Of a stretch of DNA of 9,445 nucleotides, positions 5,511 to 9,445 are shown in pieces. The DNA lies in contig JAOZNY010000080.1 in the NCBI GenBank assembly GCA_029933565.1, forward strand, positions 2,702 through 12,146, given 5' to 3'. The notes beneath the pieces are model-generated. The model saw only the letters and a list, made by a program, of their open reading frames with translations. It had not been told where the DNA came from and made no database searches. The stretch comes from Bacteroidales bacterium (GTDB lineage: Bacteria; Bacteroidota; Bacteroidia; Bacteroidales; F082). Positions within the stretch are counted from its first letter, which is position 1; each line of letters starts with the position of its first letter. The translations under genes were made by a program, and so were the position numbers.

Positions 5511-7923
5511 CAAAGTTTTCAATTCCCTTGTCGAGGAATTTTACAAAAGCATCAATGTCAAGATTGTAGGCACGTGGATGGGTAAGCACATCATCATTGT
5601 GACCCAAGAGCACATAAAATGGCTGGGCATTTACCTCAAACATTTCTTTTTGCAAATCGGCAAATTTCTTTCCAACAGTCTTTTTCATTTTACCATCGTA
5701 AGATGATTTATACCAATCATCTTTGGGTAGTTTGGTTTTATCGTCAACGTAGAGCGCAACAACAATATAATCTTCCCTCAGGCGTTTAAGCACCTTTGTA
5801 TCCGACCAAACATTGGCTTCCATCTCACGACAGTTAACACAACCGTGACCGGTGAAGTCAATAAAGAGAGGTTTGTTCTGTTCTTTTGCACATTGCAATG
5901 CCTGCTCCAAATCGAAATAACCTTCCAATCCATGAGGCAAATGAAGAAATTCGTGATATTTTGGTGTTTCACAAATCTCACTCTCATTGGCAGTACCACT
6001 TCCCGAATAGGCTTTTACATTTTGTCGTATAATATTATTCAAATCAAAATCGTGGGTGGCCTGTGGTGGGATGTAACCCGAAAGGGATTTTAAAGGAGCT
6101 CCCCACATGCCGGGAATCATGTAAGCCACAAAAGTAAAGGTGATTATGGCTAGTACCAATCGCGGTACAGAAACAAAAGGAACATCCGAATCGTGGGCGA
6201 ATTTTATTTTTCCCAGCAGATAAAGTCCCATAAGTGCAAATATCACTATCCAGAATGCCAAATAAATTTCCCTGTCAAGTATTCCCCAATGGTAAGTTTG
6301 GTCGGCGATGCTAAGGAATTTCAATCCAAGAGCAAGTTCGAGGAAACCCAAAACAACTTTTACAGAATTTAACCATCCACCTGATTTTGGAAGACCATCT
6401 AAAAGACTTGGGAAGAAGGCAAACATGGTAAATGGTAATGCAAATGCCAGTGAGAAACCAAGCATTCCAATTATTGGTTTTAAAACCTGTCCACCTGCCG
6501 ACTCAACCAAAATTGTTCCTACTATTGGTCCGGTACAACTAAAAGAAACAAGCACTAAGGTTAATGCCATAAATACTGGCCCTAAAAAACCACCCCTGTC
6601 AGCCTTTTGATCAGATTTATTCACTATCCAACTGGGAAGAGTTATTTCAAACATTCCGAAAAATGAGAAGGCAAAAATTACAAAAATCAAAAAGAACAAA
6701 ATATTTGGCAACCAGTGAGTACTTAGCCAGTTGGCAATTTCAGGACCGGCAATTACTGCCAGTACCGAGCCAATAAATACGTAAATGGCAATAATACTAA
6801 TTCCATAAACAATGGCCTCCATTTTACCTTTTGCTTTATCGGCACCTTCCTTCATAAAAAACGAAACCGTCATCGGAATCATTGGAAATACGCAGGGTGT
6901 TAAGATTGCTGCTAGTCCTCCCAAAAATGAAAGAATGAAAAAGCCCCAAAGTGATGCATTTTTTCCAGTAATGTCTTCCGGTTCTTCTTCGTCAATAGTA
7001 ATTACTTCCTCGGTTATACTTTTTTGCGAAATCTGTTCGCCTGTTTTACCATTAAATGCGTATTCAATATCTGTGTAAAGCGCAATACAACTACCATCGT
7101 TACAGGCCATATAGGCTATTTCACCAACTACTGGAATACTTTCGTCATCCGAAGTAAGTTCAATGCTTACTTTAAAAACTGCTTCATTATTGAAGAATTT
7201 GATTTCCTTCTCAAATACTTCCTCATATTCCTTAATTGGTTTTGTAACTTCTATTGCTTCACCAATTACTTTAAAACCTTTCTGTTCCTCAAAAATAAAC
7301 TCGGTTGGAAGAGGTCCATCTTCAACTTTCTCAATGGAGTATAAGTGCCATTCGTTTTCAATACTTGCCGTTAGGATAAGGTCGTATTTTTTATCGCCGA
7401 TTTTCTTTGCCTCAAAAACCCATGTTACCGGATCCAGAATTTTTTGCAGAGGCATGCCTGTTGGTTTCGCAGAAGTAGAAAACGAAAAATCGAAATCCAC
7501 ATCAGCTGGTGGAAGACATTTAGTATCGTCGCAGCACATAAATTCCAGCGAACCACTTATTTTAGCATTTGGAGAATTAATCTTTACCTTTTGCTTAAAA
7601 ATTGCTTCGTTGGCATAATATTTAAGCACCATTTCAAAGTTGGGGTCGTATTCTTCGATTACAGAACTCTCTTCACTTACCTTACCTAGTAATTCAAAAC
7701 CATCACCTTTATCGAACCTAAAAGTAGTTGCCGGTGGCGACATTGGAATATCCTGTGAATAAAGATGCCATTTATGATCGATGGTTGCTTTAAACACAAG
7801 TTCGTATTCATTTTCAGAGATCTTATTTTTGGAAAAATCCCATTTAACAGGTTCAAGAATTTGTGCATTTAAACCCGAAATAAATAGTATTGCAGAAAAA
7901 AGCATTAACAACTTTGCTTTCAT
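5479..7923 (-). CDS. dsbD: DsbD-family thiol:disulfide interchange protein with duplicated N-terminal domain
   Basis: 814 residues. It passes electrons from cytoplasmic thioredoxin across the inner membrane to periplasmic thiol proteins (disulfide reduction, cytochrome c maturation). Signal peptide at 1-20. Two tandem DsbD-alpha-like domains follow: 22-148 (ILEPVKWDF, WHLYS, cysteines 130/131 and 136 in CCDDTKCLPP) and 162-290 (ILDPVTWVF, WHLYS, cysteines 274 and 279 in CNDGSC). The membrane core spans about 323-605 with around eight helices and the CcdA/DsbD-beta cysteines C344 (LTPCVFPMIP) and C463 (SFSCTGPIVG). The C-terminal thioredoxin-like domain (about 665-800) has the active site C695-VN-C698 in FTGHGCVNCREME. 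E. coli DsbD, from memory, is about 565 residues with a single alpha domain, so the extra copy explains much of the length here. The fold order alpha-beta-gamma is complete and no break is seen. The gene stands alone: convergent with the TPR regulator and divergent from the asparaginase. Its role in maintaining secreted proteins such as those nearby is only inferred. Confidence 0.96.
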   Translation of the reverse strand: MKAKLLMLFSAILFISGLNAQILEPVKWDFSKNKISENEYELVFKATIDHKWHLYSQDIPMSPPATTFRFDKGDGFELLGKVSEESSVIEEYDPNFEMVLKYYANEAIFKQKVKINSPNAKISGSLEFMCCDDTKCLPPADVDFDFSFSTSAKPTGMPLQKILDPVTWVFEAKKIGDKKYDLILTASIENEWHLYSIEKVEDGPLPTEFIFEEQKGFKVIGEAIEVTKPIKEYEEVFEKEIKFFNNEAVFKVSIELTSDDESIPVVGEIAYMACNDGSCIALYTDIEYAFNGKTGEQISQKSITEEVITIDEEEPEDITGKNASLWGFFILSFLGGLAAILTPCVFPMIPMTVSFFMKEGADKAKGKMEAIVYGISIIAIYVFIGSVLAVIAGPEIANWLSTHWLPNILFFLIFVIFAFSFFGMFEITLPSWIVNKSDQKADRGGFLGPVFMALTLVLVSFSCTGPIVGTILVESAGGQVLKPIIGMLGFSLAFALPFTMFAFFPSLLDGLPKSGGWLNSVKVVLGFLELALGLKFLSIADQTYHWGILDREIYLAFWIVIFALMGLYLLGKIKFAHDSDVPFVSVPRLVLAIITFTFVAYMIPGMWGAPLKSLSGYIPPQATHDFDLNNIIRQNVKAYSGSGTANESEICETPKYHEFLHLPHGLEGYFDLEQALQCAKEQNKPLFIDFTGHGCVNCREMEANVWSDTKVLKRLREDYIVVALYVDDKTKLPKDDWYKSSYDGKMKKTVGKKFADLQKEMFEVNAQPFYVLLGHNDDVLTHPRAYNLDIDAFVKFLDKGIENFEKGKRVSTIE

Positions 7924-7958
7924 ATTATTAAGTTCTTTTTGTTTCTAAAAAATAAATC

Positions 7959-7985
7959 TTTACAAAAATAAGGTTTACAAAGATA
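7959..7985 (-). promoter_or_regulatory. Two tandem candidate -7 boxes upstream of dsbD
   Basis: On the plus strand, TTTACAAAAATA (7959-7970) and TTTACAAAGATA (7974-7985) form a direct repeat with 15-bp period. On the minus strand they give TATTTTTG (7970-7963) and TATCTTTG (7985-7978), both exact matches to TAnnTTTG and 40-60 nt upstream of the dsbD ATG. No matching -33 TTTG at 19-21 bp was found, and the region is AT-rich, so either box may be fortuitous. Confidence 0.4.
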
Positions 7986-8083
7986 AATAAATCATTGCAC
8001 CATTATTAAACTGCCTGACAACCTCATTTTTTGTTTTGTTGCATTTTTCTATAAATCGTTGTTTTAAAAATTATCTTTACTGT

Positions 8084-9085
8084 ATGAAAAAATTACTAAA
8101 AACAACAATCCTTTTAGGGATATTGGTTATTGCAATTGGTTTAATATTTTTAACCTCCTGCACCAACAAAGACATAAAAAACAATAACCCTCAGTGGGCA
8201 ATAGTAATTCATGGTGGCGCAGGAACTATCCTTAAAAAGAATCTGACGTCAGAAACCGAAAAACTTTACAATCAAAAACTAAATGAAGCCCTGGAGGCAG
8301 GAGCAACTGTTTTAGAAAATGGCGGCACAAGCCTCGATGCGGTTACAGCAGCAATTACCACCATGGAAGATTCGCCCTTGTTTAATGCCGGTAAAGGAGC
8401 AGTTTTTACCGCAGAAGGCAAAAATGAAATGGATGCCTCAATAATGGATGGAAGCAATATTAATGCAGGTGCAGTAGCAGGTGTGCAAACAATTAAAAAC
8501 CCAATACTTGCTGCCCGCGAAGTAATGGAAAACTCTAAACATGTAATGCTACAGGGCGAAGGTGCCGATATTTTTGCCAAAGAACATGGTCTGGAAATTG
8601 AAGATAGTTCTTATTTTTTCACCCAAAGAAGGTGGGAGAGTTTTAAAAAAGTTAATAAAAATAAATTTGGTACTGTGGGTGCGGTTGCCCTCGACATCCA
8701 CGGTAATCTTGCTGCCGGAACTTCCACCGGGGGCATGACAAATAAAATGAAAGGCCGGGTGGGCGATTCACCAATTATTGGCGCAGGAACCTATGCCGAC
8801 AATGAAAGTTGTGCCGTTTCGGCCACCGGCCATGGCGAATATTTTATCAGAAATGTTGTTGCCTACGATATTGCTGCATTAATGAAATATTCAGGAGTTT
8901 CGCTAAAGGAAGCCTCCAACTACGTAATTATGAAAAAACTAAAAGACCAAAATGCCGAAGGTGGAATTATTGCCCTCGACAAAGCAGGTAACTTTGTAAT
9001 GACTTTTAATACCAAAGGCATGTACCGTGGCTATAAAAACTCAAATGGTTTAGGTGAGGTATTGATTTATGGGGATAGAAAATAA
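8084..9085 (+). CDS. iaaA: Isoaspartyl peptidase / plant-type L-asparaginase (Ntn hydrolase), lipoprotein form
   Basis: 333 residues from the ATG at 8084. An in-frame TTG at 8036 would add 16 residues before a complete lipoprotein signal, so the ATG is preferred. Residues 1-25 are a lipoprotein signal with lipobox LTSC (C26). The rest is the N-terminal nucleophile hydrolase that cleaves isoaspartyl dipeptides and L-asparagine after self-cleavage into alpha and beta subunits. The motif AIVIHGGAGTI starts the alpha subunit, and SPLFNAGKGAVFT and NEMDASIMDG are family signatures. The nucleophile is T197 in KFGTVGAVALD; cleavage before it would release a 137-residue beta subunit. Counterparts of E. 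coli IaaA residues T197, R207, D210, T230 and G231 (recalled) fall at T215 (STGG), R225 and D228 (GRVGDSP), and T248 and G249 (ATGHGE). It should therefore be active. Lipid anchoring places it in the periplasm or outer membrane, suggesting peptide or asparagine scavenging or repair of exported proteins. There is no Shine-Dalgarno; TATCTTTA at 8072-8079 is an imperfect -7 box very near the ATG. Confidence 0.94.
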   Translation: MKKLLKTTILLGILVIAIGLIFLTSCTNKDIKNNNPQWAIVIHGGAGTILKKNLTSETEKLYNQKLNEALEAGATVLENGGTSLDAVTAAITTMEDSPLFNAGKGAVFTAEGKNEMDASIMDGSNINAGAVAGVQTIKNPILAAREVMENSKHVMLQGEGADIFAKEHGLEIEDSSYFFTQRRWESFKKVNKNKFGTVGAVALDIHGNLAAGTSTGGMTNKMKGRVGDSPIIGAGTYADNESCAVSATGHGEYFIRNVVAYDIAALMKYSGVSLKEASNYVIMKKLKDQNAEGGIIALDKAGNFVMTFNTKGMYRGYKNSNGLGEVLIYGDRK

Positions 9086-9224
9086 AAAAACCTCGTCATT
9101 GCGAATGCCAATATGAAACATCATCCGTTAAACAAACCATGATGGCATGAAGCAATCCCATAAAGATTAAGACAAGACTCTCAGGAGATTGCTTCGTCGT
9201 TCCTCCTCGCAATGACGAGTTTTT
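9084..9224. terminator. Probable bidirectional terminator formed by the palindromic repeat
   Basis: The 13-bp outer stem is followed by TTTTT (9220-9224) on the plus strand. It is preceded by A7 (9084-9090), which becomes U7 after a one-base G for minus-strand transcripts. It lies between the convergent asparaginase gene and the partial gene at the right edge, so it could end both transcripts. The T-tract starts at the asparaginase stop codon. The long, branched interior is unlike a compact intrinsic terminator. Confidence 0.5.
9092..9219. repeat. 128-bp palindromic intergenic repeat with 13-bp perfect inverted ends
   Basis: The left end CTCGTCATTGCGA (9092-9104) is the exact reverse complement of TCGCAATGACGAG (9207-9219). 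Inside, GAAGCAATC (9149-9157) pairs with GATTGCTTC (9187-9195), extended by two G-C pairs across a bulged A. A second arm fills 9105-9148: ATGC (9105-9108) with GCAT (9145-9148), and CATCAT (9119-9124) with ATGATG (9139-9144). The two arms sit directly next to each other inside the outer stem, giving a three-way junction. Repeats with the core GTCATTGCGAGG...GAAGCAATC are, from memory, dispersed in many bacterial genomes, so this is probably a copy of a non-coding palindromic (MITE- or REP-like) family. No transposase is nearby. Confidence 0.8.
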
Positions 9225-9275
9225 CCTTTTAGTTATTTCTGTGTATTTGTGGGTAAATGCCAGTTACATAGCAAA

Positions 9276-9445
9276 TTACATTAAAACCCTTATCAATTTC
9301 TCAAACCCTTCCAAATCCATCTTGCCAACAATAAAATCTGCCTTTTCAAAATTTGCTTTTGCGCCGGGCTTATTTACCTGTTCTTTGCTGCCAACCATTA
9401 CAAATGCTTTTGGCTCAACAAACTTTCTCAGGCTGTTCGATTCGC
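9276..9445 (-). CDS. C-terminal end of an unidentified protein, 5' end outside window
   Basis: One minus-strand frame is open from the right edge to a TAA at 9276-9278 and encodes the last 55 residues: SLRKFVEPKAFVMVGSKEQ, then PGAKANFEKADFIVG and MDLEGFEKLIRVLM. Clean alternation of strand-like (AFVMVGS, DFIVG) and helix-like (GFEKLIRVL) segments suggests the end of an alpha/beta fold. The pattern 'ADFIVGKMDLEGFEKLI' vaguely recalls the C-terminal edge of HAD-type phosphatases, but I do not recognise the family. It is convergent with the asparaginase gene, with the palindromic repeat between the two. Confidence 0.65.
   Translation of the reverse strand, partial: ESNSLRKFVEPKAFVMVGSKEQVNKPGAKANFEKADFIVGKMDLEGFEKLIRVLM

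Noticed and set aside
7163..7618. 151-codon open frame on the plus strand opposite dsbD
   Set aside because: It is antisense to a complete, well-conserved DsbD domain. Its translation is Ser/Phe/Lys-rich with no recognisable motif or start context.
8036..8083. TTG start giving a 16-residue longer asparaginase
   Set aside because: The extension would bury the lipoprotein signal behind a polar, Cys/Asn-containing leader. The ATG at 8084 gives a standard signal with a K-K-L-L-K n-region.

Overview
The window looks like a low-GC chromosome segment from a Bacteroidetes bacterium, probably a marine or anaerobic member of the Bacteroidales/Marinilabiliales type. This is inferred from protein families, not from a phylogenetic marker. 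The clues are a TPR-transmembrane-HTH regulator of the Bacteroidetes kind, Asp-box (BNR/sortilin-like) and 'NTxGxYNTAxG' repeat surface proteins, a Bacteroidetes-style DsbD, TAnnTTTG promoter boxes, and weak or absent Shine-Dalgarno sequences. I see no tRNA, rRNA, CRISPR array, transposase or prophage gene.

Left part (1-3121, all minus strand): a tightly packed three-gene operon, read right to left. A 72-residue beta-rich protein without a signal peptide overlaps by 4 bp (ATGA) a secreted 532-residue protein. That protein carries eight 17-residue YadA-head-like repeats and a coiled-coil C-terminus. It overlaps by 11 bp a secreted Asp-box/sortilin-type propeller protein that runs off the left edge. 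The overlaps imply co-translation and probably a shared surface function.

Middle (3122-5329): a 306-bp divergent intergenic region separates that operon from a 633-residue gene on the plus strand. This gene encodes a signal peptide, TPR array, single membrane helix, cytoplasmic coiled coil and LuxR-like HTH. The intergenic region holds candidate TAnnTTTG promoter boxes for both directions, an 11-bp-period direct repeat and two abutting palindromes. The simplest reading is that the membrane-anchored regulator senses something in the periplasm and controls itself and/or the neighbouring surface operon.

Right part (5330-9445): a convergent 814-residue DsbD-family thiol:disulfide interchange protein has a tandemly duplicated N-terminal periplasmic domain. 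Divergent from it is a lipoprotein form of the isoaspartyl peptidase/plant-type asparaginase, with all recognised catalytic residues present. After it comes a 128-bp palindromic repeat element (ends CTCGTCATTGCGA) that can fold as a three-way junction. It is flanked by A7 and T5 tracts and so looks like a bidirectional terminator. The C-terminal 55 residues of an unidentified minus-strand gene occupy the right edge.
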